DNA of 64,000 nt from Lentisphaeria bacterium. Lineage in GTDB: Bacteria > Verrucomicrobiota > Lentisphaeria > Victivallales > Victivallaceae. Below, one piece after another: positions 7,619-16,349 of this stretch. Numbering within the stretch: position 1 is the stretch's first letter; each line of letters starts with the position of its first letter. Position numbers and translations under genes: made by a program. Under the pieces are notes generated by a model. That model was given only the letters and a program-made list of their open reading frames with translations. It was not told the origin of the DNA and did no database searches. Where the stretch lies: positions 1-64,000 of the forward strand of contig JABLYX010000006.1 of assembly GCA_018265615.1 (NCBI GenBank). Direction: 5' to 3'.

Positions 7619-10131
7619 CGAGCCGGACACCTCAATTCGGGCAAAATCGTCAGGTCTTCCACGCCCGTGCCGAATCCGTCTGCGATGCGTATGAGGCTTT
7701 CACGCCCTTCGCCGTCGTCGTCATTGACCAGCAGATTGAAGCGGAATCCGTTCTCTGCGGTCTTCCGACCGATCCCAAGTTCCGTCAGCGGAAACGACAG
7801 GAGATAAAGAGTCGTTTTTTTCGCCTCGTCCCGCTGAATGGAGCTCTTGACCGCCCGCCGCAGCCGCTCCTTGGCAAATCCCTCGGGAGTCTCCCAGCAG
7901 AAGGTTTCGGTGACGCCGTCTTCCCGCAGGGCAACTCCGAACTTCCAACTGCCCTGCTGTCGGGGAACTGCGATTGCGAGCTGCACACTGTCCCCTCGCC
8001 AGATTTCGGAACCGGCGTGTTTCTGGCGGTGAACATCATCCAAAACTTCGATTCGCACCTTCATTTTACCATCGGAAACGGCGGTGAAGATCCGGGCGCT
8101 CAGGTCTTCGGGCCCACTCCAGAAAAGATGACTGGTATCCGGCGCATTCGGGAAAAACGTGTGCGTCTGCGAACGTTCCTCCAGAACAAAATCCGGCAGA
8201 TCCTCGAACTCCGCCTTCAGGAAGGTGACGCCCGAAATTTTTCGCCGGATGCTCCCTTCCCACAGCGGGGCGGCATGGCAGAATACGGTTAACTGGTCCT
8301 CCTGCGGACGGATGGGGCGATCGGCGGCGATCGCAAAGTGAAACGCCTCCTGCCCGCCGCCCGCGATCCGGAAACGGCAGGCGGAAGGGGTGACGGAAAT
8401 TCCGCCGGGAGCGCGAAGCGCCAGCGTACCCTGAAGTTCTTCCCGCAGAGGGTTGTTCACCGTCAGCGTAAATTCCCCCGGCACGTTTTCCGCGATGACG
8501 ATCTCCTGTCCCGGAGTCAAAAAATTCCCGATCAAAACGGGTTCCGGACCGGAATAGCGCAGAAGCGCGGGCTGGAGCGCGGGTTCGACGCAAACGGTGT
8601 GATTCTTCGAGCGTTCGACGTTCTTGCCGTTCCCCCAGAGGTCGAAGAGTTGAAGATTCCGTCCCTCGGCGGAGAGCAGAACAGGGCGGCTGTCCGCCGT
8701 GTTCCCCCAGAACGGAATCAGCCAATCCCCGTTCGCCGCGCGGAAGAGATAAAGCTCGCGGTCAGCTCCTTTTTCACTCAATACCCGGATAAATTGCGCT
8801 CCGGCAAAGTGGGCGATGAGCGTATTATAGGCGGCGTAGGCCGGTTTCGGTAGAAACTCTCCGGTCAGGAGACCGTATTCGTACTCCGAATGCCCCTTGG
8901 GATACTCCGGTTTGCTTCGGAAGTTGTACCAGACGTACCCCTCCGCTCCCCGGGTCCAGGAGTACAGCAGTTTCTTCCAGAGCGTGTGCGCCTGTTCCAG
9001 CTCCGTGCACCAGCCGGCGGCGCTGGGATAAGCGGTCTCGTTGGGATACCATGGTGTCTCCGGCGCAAACTCGGCCTTCATCTCCAGGAACTCGTCCAGG
9101 CACTTTCGGTAATAAAGGTAATCCGAGTGGAAATGAACCGCCAGAACATCATATCCCTTCCCCCGGGTCTGCCGGAGAAAGTTCCGGACATAATCCGGTT
9201 CGACCGCCAGATCGTGATAAGTGACGGTGGCGAAACCGCCGTTCATCACTTGGATTTCCGGCGTTTCATCCTTGGCGGCGCGATAGGCGCCGTTGAGCAG
9301 CGTGATGTAATCCTTCAGAGAGTAATTCGCAAATAAGAGCAGATCCGGTTCGTTCCCGATCTCCAGATAGCGGAAGCGGCCCCGGAAATGTCCGACCGTC
9401 GCCCTGGTGAACGCGGCATACTGCTTCACCTCCGGCAGCGCATTCCAGATCCGCTGGTCGGGGAAGTCGCGCAGGGGTTTCCAGTTCGGATCGACTCCCC
9501 ATTTCTGTATTCCGGCGATCTGAATCATCGGTTCGATATTCTGCTCTTCGATAATTCGGAGATAACGCTCCGCGCCGTCAAACCGGAATCCCCTCCCCTG
9601 TTCCGGTTCGCACATCCACCACTTGACTTGAATTCTGGCCAGATTGATTCCGCAGGCGCCGGCCGCCCGCGCCATGATGCGCTGCTCCGCTTCCGGATAG
9701 CGCTCGGAATGCATGTGAACGCCGAAGGAGAATCCGCCCCGCTTCTTTTCGGCGGGACCGGCCGGTTTCATGAAAACGCAGGATAGTTTCCCTTCAAGCG
9801 CAAGATCGCCGGAAACGCGGTATGCGACCTGATAGAAGCCGTATTTGTCCCACGGGCGAAGCGGCAGCCGGAGTGACCCGCCCGCGGGAATGGCGGACGC
9901 CGGATGCTCCAGAACGTAGAGGATATTGCCATTCACATCCGTCATAGTCAGTTGCACCTGAACGTTCTTCGCGCTTCCGCCGGTGTTGCGCAGAAGAAAC
10001 GCGCTTTGCGCTTCACGGCCGGGGAAGACAGCATTCCAGGGAGTTCCCGTGTCGAGTTCCGCACTCAGTTCCACCCCAGGTAAAACGAGCCCCCAGAAAA
10101 AGAGCAGCGCAACAAAAAGCGGTCTCTTCAT
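7615..10131 (-). CDS. Secreted GH39-like glycoside hydrolase with CBM9/DOMON-like tail (module B)
   Basis: 838 residues with a signal peptide. Residues about 25-125 are a beta-sandwich. The TIM barrel spans about 130-460: the acid/base is likely Glu261 in LEIGNEPD and the nucleophile Glu365 in YPNETAYP, as in clan GH-A families such as GH39. After two beta domains, the C-terminal part from residue about 660 (FWSGPEDLSARIF, GDSVQLAIA) resembles CBM9/DOMON sugar-binding folds. The gene starts one nt after the stop of the upstream secreted-protein gene and overlaps the former binding-protein gene, so the module B genes were one translationally coupled operon. It probably attacks a plant or host heteroglycan; the substrate is not readable from sequence. 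Confidence 0.82.
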   Translation of the reverse strand: MKRPLFVALLFFWGLVLPGVELSAELDTGTPWNAVFPGREAQSAFLLRNTGGSAKNVQVQLTMTDVNGNILYVLEHPASAIPAGGSLRLPLRPWDKYGFYQVAYRVSGDLALEGKLSCVFMKPAGPAEKKRGGFSFGVHMHSERYPEAEQRIMARAAGACGINLARIQVKWWMCEPEQGRGFRFDGAERYLRIIEEQNIEPMIQIAGIQKWGVDPNWKPLRDFPDQRIWNALPEVKQYAAFTRATVGHFRGRFRYLEIGNEPDLLLFANYSLKDYITLLNGAYRAAKDETPEIQVMNGGFATVTYHDLAVEPDYVRNFLRQTRGKGYDVLAVHFHSDYLYYRKCLDEFLEMKAEFAPETPWYPNETAYPSAAGWCTELEQAHTLWKKLLYSWTRGAEGYVWYNFRSKPEYPKGHSEYEYGLLTGEFLPKPAYAAYNTLIAHFAGAQFIRVLSEKGADRELYLFRAANGDWLIPFWGNTADSRPVLLSAEGRNLQLFDLWGNGKNVERSKNHTVCVEPALQPALLRYSGPEPVLIGNFLTPGQEIVIAENVPGEFTLTVNNPLREELQGTLALRAPGGISVTPSACRFRIAGGGQEAFHFAIAADRPIRPQEDQLTVFCHAAPLWEGSIRRKISGVTFLKAEFEDLPDFVLEERSQTHTFFPNAPDTSHLFWSGPEDLSARIFTAVSDGKMKVRIEVLDDVHRQKHAGSEIWRGDSVQLAIAVPRQQGSWKFGVALREDGVTETFCWETPEGFAKERLRRAVKSSIQRDEAKKTTLYLLSFPLTELGIGRKTAENGFRFNLLVNDDDGEGRESLIRIADGFGTGVEDLTILPELRCPAR

Positions 10132-10132
10132 A

Positions 10133-10708
10133 TCACTCCGTCTCCGTCAAAATCTTCCCGTCGCCCAGGGCGAAGGTGACATTGCCGCGTGTTTTGCGGT
10201 ACTGGAATCCGAAACCGTTGATCTGAAACGGGAAATCCAGCTTCCGGTTGAGTTTTTCTTTGTTTCCCCAGGTGTCGCCGGCGGGCAGCTTTTCCGGGTC
10301 GATCTCATAGACAAGAACAATCCATCCTTTCCCCTTTTCTTTTTCTTTCGGCAAGGTGCCGGGGAATTGAAAAATCTCTCCGTCCCGGTCGCGAATCCGC
10401 AGAAACAATGCACCGATTTCCGGCACATCGTCGGACCATACGGCGACTTCGATCCTGATTCGTTTCGCAGCGGCAACGGCGGGCATTCCTTTGGAGATGG
10501 AGAATTCGCCGTGCTTTTTTTCATCCGCGTTGGATTCGATCAGGAGCGCGGGTTTCTCCTCAATAAGTTCCTGCCGCGCAACATCGCAGCTCCCTTTGGG
10601 GTAAAAGACGACCGTTTTCGGCGACAAGTTTCCAAACGCAAGGGGAATCTCCTTCGCATCGAGAAAGAAGACAGAAAACACGACGGCAAATAAAAAATAA
10701 AGTTTCAT
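10133..10708 (-). CDS. Small secreted beta-sandwich protein, unknown function (module B)
   Basis: 191 residues with an N-terminal signal peptide (MKLYFLFAVVFSVFFLDAKE). The mature part alternates short beta strands and ends in GFGFQYRKTRGNVTFALGDG, the kind of strand pattern found in carbohydrate-binding jelly rolls. No family is assigned. It starts 2 nt after the pseudopilin stop and ends 1 nt before the GH39-like start, so it is translationally coupled to both. A similar-sized secreted protein occupies the same place in module C (34823-35407), which suggests a shared part such as an accessory glycan-binding subunit; that is inference. Confidence 0.75.
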   Translation of the reverse strand: MKLYFLFAVVFSVFFLDAKEIPLAFGNLSPKTVVFYPKGSCDVARQELIEEKPALLIESNADEKKHGEFSISKGMPAVAAAKRIRIEVAVWSDDVPEIGALFLRIRDRDGEIFQFPGTLPKEKEKGKGWIVLVYEIDPEKLPAGDTWGNKEKLNRKLDFPFQINGFGFQYRKTRGNVTFALGDGKILTETE

Positions 10709-10710
10709 CG

Positions 10711-11526
10711 TCAGTAGGCTTTCGTTGTTTCATTGACATAATACCCCCACCAGGTATATTTCCGTGTGGGAAATTCGAGTGTCCGCCAGACATCGGAAGT
10801 TCCGCTCCGGTAAAGGATCGTCTGGGCGTGGCCGTCGGCAAACACCCCGTTCTGGCGTTTGCCGCCGGAGTGATCAAATCTGACGTGGGTGTTCAGGTTG
10901 AACACGTACATCGAATAGTGGATATACCAATTGTACGGCACCTCGCCGATCATCATGCACTGCGAGGGGGCGGATACCCGTTCCATGCAGATATGTTCCT
11001 TCATCGTGTTGACGGCGTCCTGAAAATGCGGCATCAGCCCGGTATTGGCGCCGTATCCCCAGGTCCCGTTCCATTTCCCGGTATAGGAAGGACAGGCAAA
11101 GAGTCCCCTTGCTTCCTTATTGCCTTTTCTCGTGTTGCCGAAATAGAGGGCGTCGAGGACGGCGTGCCATTGATTCTTGAATTCGTGTCCCGCCGCTTCA
11201 CACGTCGCGGGAAAGACGCCGTAATCCATGGTGTACAGAATCACGCCGCTTCCGATCTGTTTGAGATTGCTCATGCACGAGATGGCCTTTCCCTTCTCGC
11301 GCGAAGATTGCAGCGCAGGCAGCAGCATGGCCGCCAGAACGGCGATGATCGCGATCACCACCAGAAGTTCGATCAGTGTAAAGCGGCAAGGCGCCGCCGC
11401 CGGGCAATGCCGCGTTCGTCGCTCCGCTCCTTTTGGCGCCACCGGGGGGTAATTTCCCCGGCTCCCCCTGGCTGCATACAACAGGAGTTCGATACATGGA
11501 AAAAAACGTTTGCTGTTCATAATCAT
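10711..11526 (-). CDS. Prepilin-type protein with an unusually long leader (module B)
   Basis: 271 residues. The class III signal FTLIELLVVIAIIAVLAAML starts only at residue 49; the other four pilins here have leaders of 4 to 10 residues. The leader is rich in Arg, Gly and Pro and its codons include a GGGG/CCCC inverted repeat, so it may be a small in-frame insertion. The -1 residue is Arg, not Gly. The C-terminal motif reads H-SGGKRQNGVFA-DG, two residues longer than H-X9-DG. ATG 11526 follows AGGAGG by 11 nt; the second ATG at 11520 is also possible. An internal start nearer the signal is not obvious. It is divergent from an AraC regulator. Confidence 0.85.
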   Translation of the reverse strand: MIMNSKRFFPCIELLLYAARGSRGNYPPVAPKGAERRTRHCPAAAPCRFTLIELLVVIAIIAVLAAMLLPALQSSREKGKAISCMSNLKQIGSGVILYTMDYGVFPATCEAAGHEFKNQWHAVLDALYFGNTRKGNKEARGLFACPSYTGKWNGTWGYGANTGLMPHFQDAVNTMKEHICMERVSAPSQCMMIGEVPYNWYIHYSMYVFNLNTHVRFDHSGGKRQNGVFADGHAQTILYRSGTSDVWRTLEFPTRKYTWWGYYVNETTKAY

Positions 11527-11552
11527 AATGCAAGAGCCTCCTTTATAGGTAA

Positions 11553-11581
11553 ATTATACCACAGTGTCCATTTTCTGCCAA
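11553..11581 (-). promoter_or_regulatory. Strong promoter for the module B operon
   Basis: On the minus strand TTGGCA (11581-11576), a 17-bp spacer, then a perfect TATAAT (11558-11553). It lies just upstream of the AGGAGG (11543-11538) of the pseudopilin gene. Confidence 0.75.
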
Positions 11582-11585
11582 GAAA

Positions 11586-11657
11586 CGATATTGCGAATCG
11601 ATGGTACGATATTGCGTTTTCATCGATTTGCAATATCCCGGATTCCGGTTATATTGA
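11586..11657 (+). promoter_or_regulatory. Probable AraC operator with three half-sites and the araC-type gene promoter
   Basis: ACGATATTGCG occurs at 11586-11596 and again at 11608-11618, exactly 22 bp apart (two helical turns). A 15-bp inverted copy, TCGATTTGCAATATC at 11624-11638, matches GATATTGCGAATCGA (11588-11602) with one mismatch. The last half-site overlaps a candidate promoter TTGCAA (11629-11634), 17 bp, TATTGA (11652-11657) for the regulator gene, and the first lies about 5 bp from the -35 of the divergent operon. This is the layout expected for an AraC protein that controls both genes. Confidence 0.6.
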
Positions 11658-11722
11658 CAAAGGGAATCAATTTTAAGACGATTTTTTGAGACGATTTTTC
11701 GGTTTCGGGAGAAACGTGACCT

Positions 11723-12610
11723 ATGCTGTACACCTGGACCTTGCAGGCCGTTCGGGCCGAATTCCCGGTATTTGGAAATTACCCCCTGTTCATTACGGAA
11801 GATAACGACCAGAAAGTCGTTCTCCATCGCCACTCTTTCATTGAGATTCTCTATGTGTTCCGCGGCTGCGCGGAACACTGCCGCAAGCTGCCGGACGGGA
11901 GGATCGTCGAGGAACGGCTGAAGTTGGGAGACATTCTGGGGATTCCGGTGGAGGACTCCCATATGTTTCGGAACGGAACGGATTTTTCATTATGCAATAT
12001 TATGTTCGACCCCTCCATCCTCGGCGACTCTTGGAAACAAATGCTCGAGCTTCCGGGACTCGCCTCGCTCTTCGGAGAAGCGCGGCTCACGCTCTCGATC
12101 TCCCCCAACGAATGCAGCCGCCTTACCCGGATGCTGGCTGAACTCTGCAAGGAACTTCTGCACCGCCAGCCCGGTTACGAGGAGGCCGCATCCGCCCTGC
12201 TGATCGGAATTCTGGTCTGGCTCGGCCGGTATCCGCTGCAATGCAAGGCGGAGCTGGGGTACGGCGCGCAGGTGGAGTGCGCCATTGCGTTCATGGAGAA
12301 AAATCTGCTCCGTCCCCTGACGCTCGAAGAAATCGCCGCCACAGCCAATACCACCAAAACCCATTTCTGCCATCTCTTTCGGAACGCGACGGGAATGACC
12401 GCCTGGGAATATCTCAATATGCTGCGGATCGAAAAAGCGAAATTCCATTTTCGGATATCCGCCAATGTCTCCATCGGTGAAATCGCCGACCGCTGCGGCT
12501 TCGCCAACGCCGGCTACTTCATCAAGATGTTCCGGAAACGGGAGGGCGTCACCCCCGGCGAATATCTGCGCAAATACCGCCACAAACTCACAGAGCAGGA
12601 GAAGTCGTGA
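11723..12610 (+). CDS. AraC-family regulator of module B
   Basis: 295 residues. The N-terminal part (HRHSFIEILYVFRG, GDILGIPVEDSHMFRN) is a cupin-like sugar-sensing domain. Residues about 190-290 carry the two helix-turn-helix motifs of AraC proteins, ending in SIGEIADRCGFANAGYFIKM and FRKREGVTPGEYLRKYR. It is divergent from the pseudopilin-glycosidase operon across a 196-nt region with strong half-sites, so it probably activates that operon when the cognate sugar is present. The effector is unknown. Confidence 0.88.
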   Translation: MLYTWTLQAVRAEFPVFGNYPLFITEDNDQKVVLHRHSFIEILYVFRGCAEHCRKLPDGRIVEERLKLGDILGIPVEDSHMFRNGTDFSLCNIMFDPSILGDSWKQMLELPGLASLFGEARLTLSISPNECSRLTRMLAELCKELLHRQPGYEEAASALLIGILVWLGRYPLQCKAELGYGAQVECAIAFMEKNLLRPLTLEEIAATANTTKTHFCHLFRNATGMTAWEYLNMLRIEKAKFHFRISANVSIGEIADRCGFANAGYFIKMFRKREGVTPGEYLRKYRHKLTEQEKS

Positions 12611-12682
12611 TGCGAAGAATGGACGACTCAAATACCTGACTCCGGCTGAATCTCCTGCTCCTGCGTTGAAAAGCGAAATCAC

Positions 12683-12709
12683 GCAGAGCCATGGGAGTCC
12701 ATGCTCTGC
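12683..12709. other. Hairpin downstream of the AraC gene
   Basis: GCAGAGCCATGG and CCATGCTCTGC form an 11-bp stem with one bulged C and a 4-nt loop. No T run follows. It may end the AraC transcript. The rest of 12611-12848 shows no open frame I trust. Confidence 0.35.
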
Positions 12710-12821
12710 TGTTCGAACCCTGAGCCATGCCGCACCCGGTTCGGGGAGTCGTCCGGGCCGCGCGGGACATCGCAAGGGAGATGTACGCGGTCCGCGCAGG
12801 ACGGCGGTAGCCCCGTCCCCG

Positions 12822-12845
12822 CCGCGGCGCGTTAATGCGCCGCGG
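12822..12845. other. GC-rich hairpin at the 3' end of the YczE-like gene
   Basis: CCGCGGCGC (12822-12830) pairs with GCGCCGCGG (12837-12845) around GTTAAT, directly after the minus-strand stop at 12849. No T run follows on either strand, so termination by it alone is doubtful. Confidence 0.4.
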
Positions 12846-12848
12846 CCG

Positions 12849-13508
12849 CTATGCGCGGGCCCGGCGCACGTAGAACCAGAGCTTCAACGGCCGGACGCGC
12901 CGGAGCAGCAGCCGCGTGAACGTCCCCACGAGGAACGCCGCGAACAGCGTCCCCTCGCGCAACCCGCGGATCTCCGCGAGGAATCCCGCCGACAGCACGA
13001 CCGCAAGCGCCACGAGCGATATGTCGAAGCAGACCTTGACCGAGCCGAACTGGCACTTCAATCTGCCCGCGATCGCCTTGACCATCCCCTCCCCCGGGAT
13101 ATACATCACATCCGCGATGATCTGGAAGCTGATTCCGGCTGCGAGCAGCAGGCATCCGGCAACGAGCTCCGCGACCTGGAGCGGATAGATTCCGGTCCGC
13201 AGCGGAGCGGTCATCCACATGCCGAGGTCGATGAAGAGCCCGAAGACGCCGGTCGCCGCAATCTGGAGGTACTGGAAGTTCCGGAACTCCCTGCGCAAAA
13301 GCGCGACCTGACCGAGCACGAGAAACACATTCACCAGCAGCGTCAGCAGCCCGAAGCTCAGCGGCACGATAAAGGTCAGCACATACGGGACGCTCGATAT
13401 CGGGCTCGTCCCCAGCCCCGCCTGTGTGGTCAGCGCCACGCCGATCCCGGCGACGGCGAGCCCCGTCGCGAAAACCGCCCACCGCCGTTTCCTGTCGTCC
13501 TGATACAC
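12849..13508 (-). CDS. YczE/YitT-like integral membrane protein (DUF6198 type)
   Basis: 219 residues from a GTG start at 13508, chosen because AAAGGA lies just upstream and because further upstream in frame the sequence is not membrane-like. Four or five hydrophobic segments are visible. The loop ALTTQAGLGTSPISSVPYVL and the later DVMYIPGEGMVKAIAGRL are the paired, internally similar motifs of YczE/YyaS/YitT proteins. Members are thought to be inner-membrane transporters of uncertain substrate. The gene is divergent from the ECF sigma operon; the region between (13509-13721) has no promoter I would defend beyond a lone TATAAT on the minus strand at 13659-13654. Confidence 0.8.
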   Translation of the reverse strand: MYQDDRKRRWAVFATGLAVAGIGVALTTQAGLGTSPISSVPYVLTFIVPLSFGLLTLLVNVFLVLGQVALLRREFRNFQYLQIAATGVFGLFIDLGMWMTAPLRTGIYPLQVAELVAGCLLLAAGISFQIIADVMYIPGEGMVKAIAGRLKCQFGSVKVCFDISLVALAVVLSAGFLAEIRGLREGTLFAAFLVGTFTRLLLRRVRPLKLWFYVRRARA

Positions 13509-13721
13509 GTTCCGTCCTTTCCGTTCAAAAGCATGACTGATTAATATACACGGGAAATGCTCCGCTTTCAACCGGGAACCGCCCCCGGACGCTCCGGAAT
13601 CCGCGCGGAATGCGCCATTTCCGAAAAAAATCGCAAAATTCCTGCCGACGGCCATTATAAATCCGGATTTCCGGCGTTATAGTCTGTGTAGGACGGCAAC
13701 GGAAGCGGCGGTGCGGATAAA

Positions 13722-14267
13722 GTGGATGAAAGCGACAGAGAGCTGATCGATTCCTTTCTGAATGGATCGGACGCCGCATTCGAGCGGCTTTACAACCGGT
13801 ATCAGCAGCAGCTTTACGGTTATCTGCGAAGCATGCTCCGGAACGCCGACGCGGACGACGTGTTCCAGCAGACCTGGATCAGGGTGTGCTCGGCGCTGCC
13901 GGGCTGCCGGACGGACGGCAGCTTCAGGCCGTGGCTGTTCCGGATCGCCCGGAACCTCGCGATCGACGCGATCCGCCGGAACAACCGCCGCGGCGGCATC
14001 GAGTGCAAATGCGAGAACGCCGACCTGCCGTCCGGAACCGAACCGTGGCACAGCCTCGCAGAAGAGGAACTGCGCCGGAAGCTCGAGGAAGCGCTTGATG
14101 AACTCGCGCCGGAACAGCTCGCGGTGTTCCGGATGCGGCAGAATGAAATTTCGTTCCGCGTGATCGCGGAGGGGCAGCACTGCGCCGTCCAGACCGCGGT
14201 CATGCGCATGCAGTACGCCTTGAAGAAGCTGAAACGGAAACTCGAAGAATTCAGGAGGAAAGAGTGA
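13722..14267 (+). CDS. ECF-type RNA polymerase sigma factor
   Basis: 181 residues from GTG 13722. Region 2 is clear: AFERLYNRYQQQLYGYLRSM, then DADDVFQQTWIRVCSAL and FRPWLFRIARNLAIDAIRR. Region 4 lies at about 130-175 (LDELAPEQLAVFRMRQNEIS), but its recognition helix (IAEGQHCAVQTAVMRMQYAL) is off the usual G-x-V-K-S-R pattern, so its promoter may be unusual. Its stop overlaps the start of a zinc-finger anti-sigma gene by 4 nt. It leads a run of eight genes to 21747 that overlap or lie within 14 nt of each other. I see no convincing housekeeping promoter just upstream, so self-regulation is likely. Confidence 0.9.
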   Translation: MDESDRELIDSFLNGSDAAFERLYNRYQQQLYGYLRSMLRNADADDVFQQTWIRVCSALPGCRTDGSFRPWLFRIARNLAIDAIRRNNRRGGIECKCENADLPSGTEPWHSLAEEELRRKLEEALDELAPEQLAVFRMRQNEISFRVIAEGQHCAVQTAVMRMQYALKKLKRKLEEFRRKE

Positions 14268-14704
14268 ACAAGTGCCGGAACATCGTCCGCCGCATTCATG
14301 AATCGGAGGGCGCGCTCGACCGGGAAAGCGCCGAACACTGCCTCGAATGCCCGGAGTGCCGCCGGGAGCTGCTCGCCGCCCTCGCCGCCGCCGATCCCGC
14401 CGCGCCCGCCGCGCCGGAGGCGCTCAGGCGGAACATGCTTGCGCGCTGCCGCGGCGGCCGGGCCCTGAAGCGCCGCCGCGTTTTCCGGCAGACGCTGACC
14501 TGGTCCGGGGCGGCGGCGGCCGTGCTCTTCACGGTGTTCCTGATCGCCGCTGAATTTACCGAACCCCGCACGGAAACGCCGCTTGCCGCCGCGAATCCGG
14601 AGTGGGACGGCTCCGCGCTGCTCGGCAGGATCTCCGACATCGGCACGGAACTCGGCAAGGTGGAGAAAATACTCTCGGGCGAATCGGAAAGGATCGGGAT
14701 ATGA
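14264..14704 (+). CDS. Zinc-finger anti-sigma factor, single membrane span
   Basis: 146 residues from GTG 14264, which overlaps the sigma stop. The N-terminal cytoplasmic part has H25-x3-C29-x2-C32 (HCLECPEC), the ZAS zinc-binding motif of anti-sigma factors. One membrane helix lies at about 74-94 (LTWSGAAAAVLFTVFLIAAEF). The periplasmic tail is short, about 50 residues. It should hold the sigma factor at the membrane and release it on a signal. The stop overlaps the next start by 4 nt (ATGA). Confidence 0.85.
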   Translation: MNKCRNIVRRIHESEGALDRESAEHCLECPECRRELLAALAAADPAAPAAPEALRRNMLARCRGGRALKRRRVFRQTLTWSGAAAAVLFTVFLIAAEFTEPRTETPLAAANPEWDGSALLGRISDIGTELGKVEKILSGESERIGI

Positions 14705-15246
14705 ATCACGTTTTACGACTGCTTCTGTTCTGCGGCGTCACAGCCTCGATGCTCCTGCCGGCGGAGGAAAAGACGCCGGACCGGGAGCCGGTTCCGCAGC
14801 GCGAGCTCCGTGAAATCCTGAAGGATCAGAAGAACCTCGCCTACGCCGCCGGAGAGATGATCTTCGGGCTGGATGAGGCCGAGCAGAAAAAGTTGGCCGC
14901 CCTCTGCCGCAGCGACCCGGAAAGTGCAAGAACCTTCATCGTCGGCAGGCTCGAAGCGAACAGGCTCCGGAAGCAGGAGACCGCCGAGGCGATCCAGGAG
15001 ACAAGCCGTCTCTTCCGCCAGGCGAAGGAGGAAGCGGAAAGGGAGAAGCTCCGCGCCCGGCTCCGGGAGCTGCTCGCGGAGCAGTACAACCGCACCTCCG
15101 CCGAAATCGCGGTACGGCTGAGGCTTCAGGAGCTGCGGCTCGAGGAGGTCCGCCAAGGCTACCGCAAGCGCGTCGAGAACGCCGGCCGGGCGATCGACGC
15201 GCAGCTGAACCGAATGACACAGACGAAAAAGAGTCCGAAGAAATAA
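14701..15246 (+). CDS. Periplasmic helical protein (Spy/CnrR-like layout)
   Basis: 181 residues from ATG 14701 with a signal peptide ending near SMLLPAEE. The mature part is almost all charged helix: a helical pair, then a long segment rich in R, E, L and Q (about 95-165) typical of a coiled coil. Together with the sigma and membrane anti-sigma genes, this resembles the third, periplasmic sensor subunit of envelope-stress or metal-sensing ECF systems. That role is inference from layout; there is no clear LTxxQ motif. Confidence 0.75.
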   Translation: MNHVLRLLLFCGVTASMLLPAEEKTPDREPVPQRELREILKDQKNLAYAAGEMIFGLDEAEQKKLAALCRSDPESARTFIVGRLEANRLRKQETAEAIQETSRLFRQAKEEAEREKLRARLRELLAEQYNRTSAEIAVRLRLQELRLEEVRQGYRKRVENAGRAIDAQLNRMTQTKKSPKK

Positions 15247-15257
15247 GAGGTTTCCCG

Positions 15258-16349
15258 ATGACCACCCGTTCGACATTTTCCGCCCCCGGCGCGCTTGCCG
15301 AGACATTTTTCGCCATGAGCTCCGTTCCGGGGCGGAATTTCCGGGAGGAGGCCGAAGAACTGCTCGCGCGCTACCGCGAAGCGTCCGCCGGGACGCTCCC
15401 GGTCTGGATCCGCTTTCACCTCAGCGACATCGCGAACCAGGCGAAGGAGCTGCGGGAGCTGTTCGGCCGCGACGCCGCGACGGTCGGCCAGCCGCCGGCC
15501 GGAAACGCGCGCATCGCGCTTGAGGCGTACCACCTCTCCCCGGAGGCCGAAGCGCATCGCGAGGGTACGCTGCTGGAACTCCGGCTGAAGCACTACCGGC
15601 AGCTTTTCTTCCGCACGGGAGAGCTCGTTTCTCGCGGCAGCGGACCGCAGATGCGCGAGGAGTTCGACGAGGCGGAACACACCCTCTCGCGCTTCGGCGG
15701 CACCGTCGCGGAAAACCTCCAGCGCACCTGGATCTACTGCCGCGACATCGACAACAACTACGAAAACCTCGTCATCGCGCGGCGCGAACTCTTCCGGAAG
15801 TACGGCCTCACGGAGAAAACCCACTACATCGCGAGCACCGGCATCGAGGGGTCGTCCGACCCGTACTGGCGGCTTGTGCGCATGGATTCGTTCGCGCTTT
15901 TCGGCCACAGGCCGGAGCAGATCGAGTATATGCAGGCCCTCGATCACCTCTCCCCGACGCATGTGTACGGCGTGACCTTCGAACGCGGCACGCGGATCAT
16001 CTACGGCGACCGTTCGCACTACTACATCTCCGGCACGGCCAGTATCGACCGCGACGGCGCGGTCGTTCATCCGCGCAATGTCGCAAAGCAGACGGAACGG
16101 CTCGTGGAGAATGTCGAAGCGCTGCTCACAAATCACGGCGGCACGCTCTCCGACCTGAAGCAGGCGGTGGTCTATCTGCGCGACCCGGCGGACGCCGCGG
16201 CAGTCGAAGCGGTCCTCGCCGGGCGCCTTTCGCCGGAAACCGCCCGGATCATGGTGAAAGGGACGGTCTGCCGCCCCGGTTGGCTCGTCGAGATGGACGG
16301 CATCGCCGTGAACGCCAACGGGAACCCCGCGTTCGAAAGGTTTGCGTGA
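15258..16349 (+). CDS. Rid-family chorismatase-like protein (FkbO/Hyg5/XanB2 type)
   Basis: 363 residues, the length of two-domain chorismatases. The C-terminal part is a recognisable RidA/YjgF fold: HYYISGTASIDRDGAVVHPR, QTERLVENVEALLTNHGG, then CRPGWLVEMDGIAV with the conserved Arg and the Glu that in chorismatases acts on the substrate. The N-terminal half includes LQRTWIYCRDIDNNYENL, close to the RTW-F/Y-x-x-D-I pattern of FkbO/Hyg5. Such enzymes hydrolyse chorismate to a dihydroxycyclohexadienoate or to hydroxybenzoate plus pyruvate. Its 3' end overlaps a DAHP synthase gene, which would feed the shikimate pathway. The precise product cannot be read. Confidence 0.72.
   Translation: MTTRSTFSAPGALAETFFAMSSVPGRNFREEAEELLARYREASAGTLPVWIRFHLSDIANQAKELRELFGRDAATVGQPPAGNARIALEAYHLSPEAEAHREGTLLELRLKHYRQLFFRTGELVSRGSGPQMREEFDEAEHTLSRFGGTVAENLQRTWIYCRDIDNNYENLVIARRELFRKYGLTEKTHYIASTGIEGSSDPYWRLVRMDSFALFGHRPEQIEYMQALDHLSPTHVYGVTFERGTRIIYGDRSHYYISGTASIDRDGAVVHPRNVAKQTERLVENVEALLTNHGGTLSDLKQAVVYLRDPADAAAVEAVLAGRLSPETARIMVKGTVCRPGWLVEMDGIAVNANGNPAFERFA

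Noticed and set aside
12700..12760. Possible tRNA fragment, because of GTTCGAAC resembling a T loop
   Set aside because: The flanking bases do not form a T stem and no acceptor or anticodon arm can be drawn on either strand.
12803..12810. ops element GGCGGTAG of RfaH-dependent operons
   Set aside because: It is not upstream of the polysaccharide operon, sits after an AraC gene and lacks the rest of the JUMPstart context.
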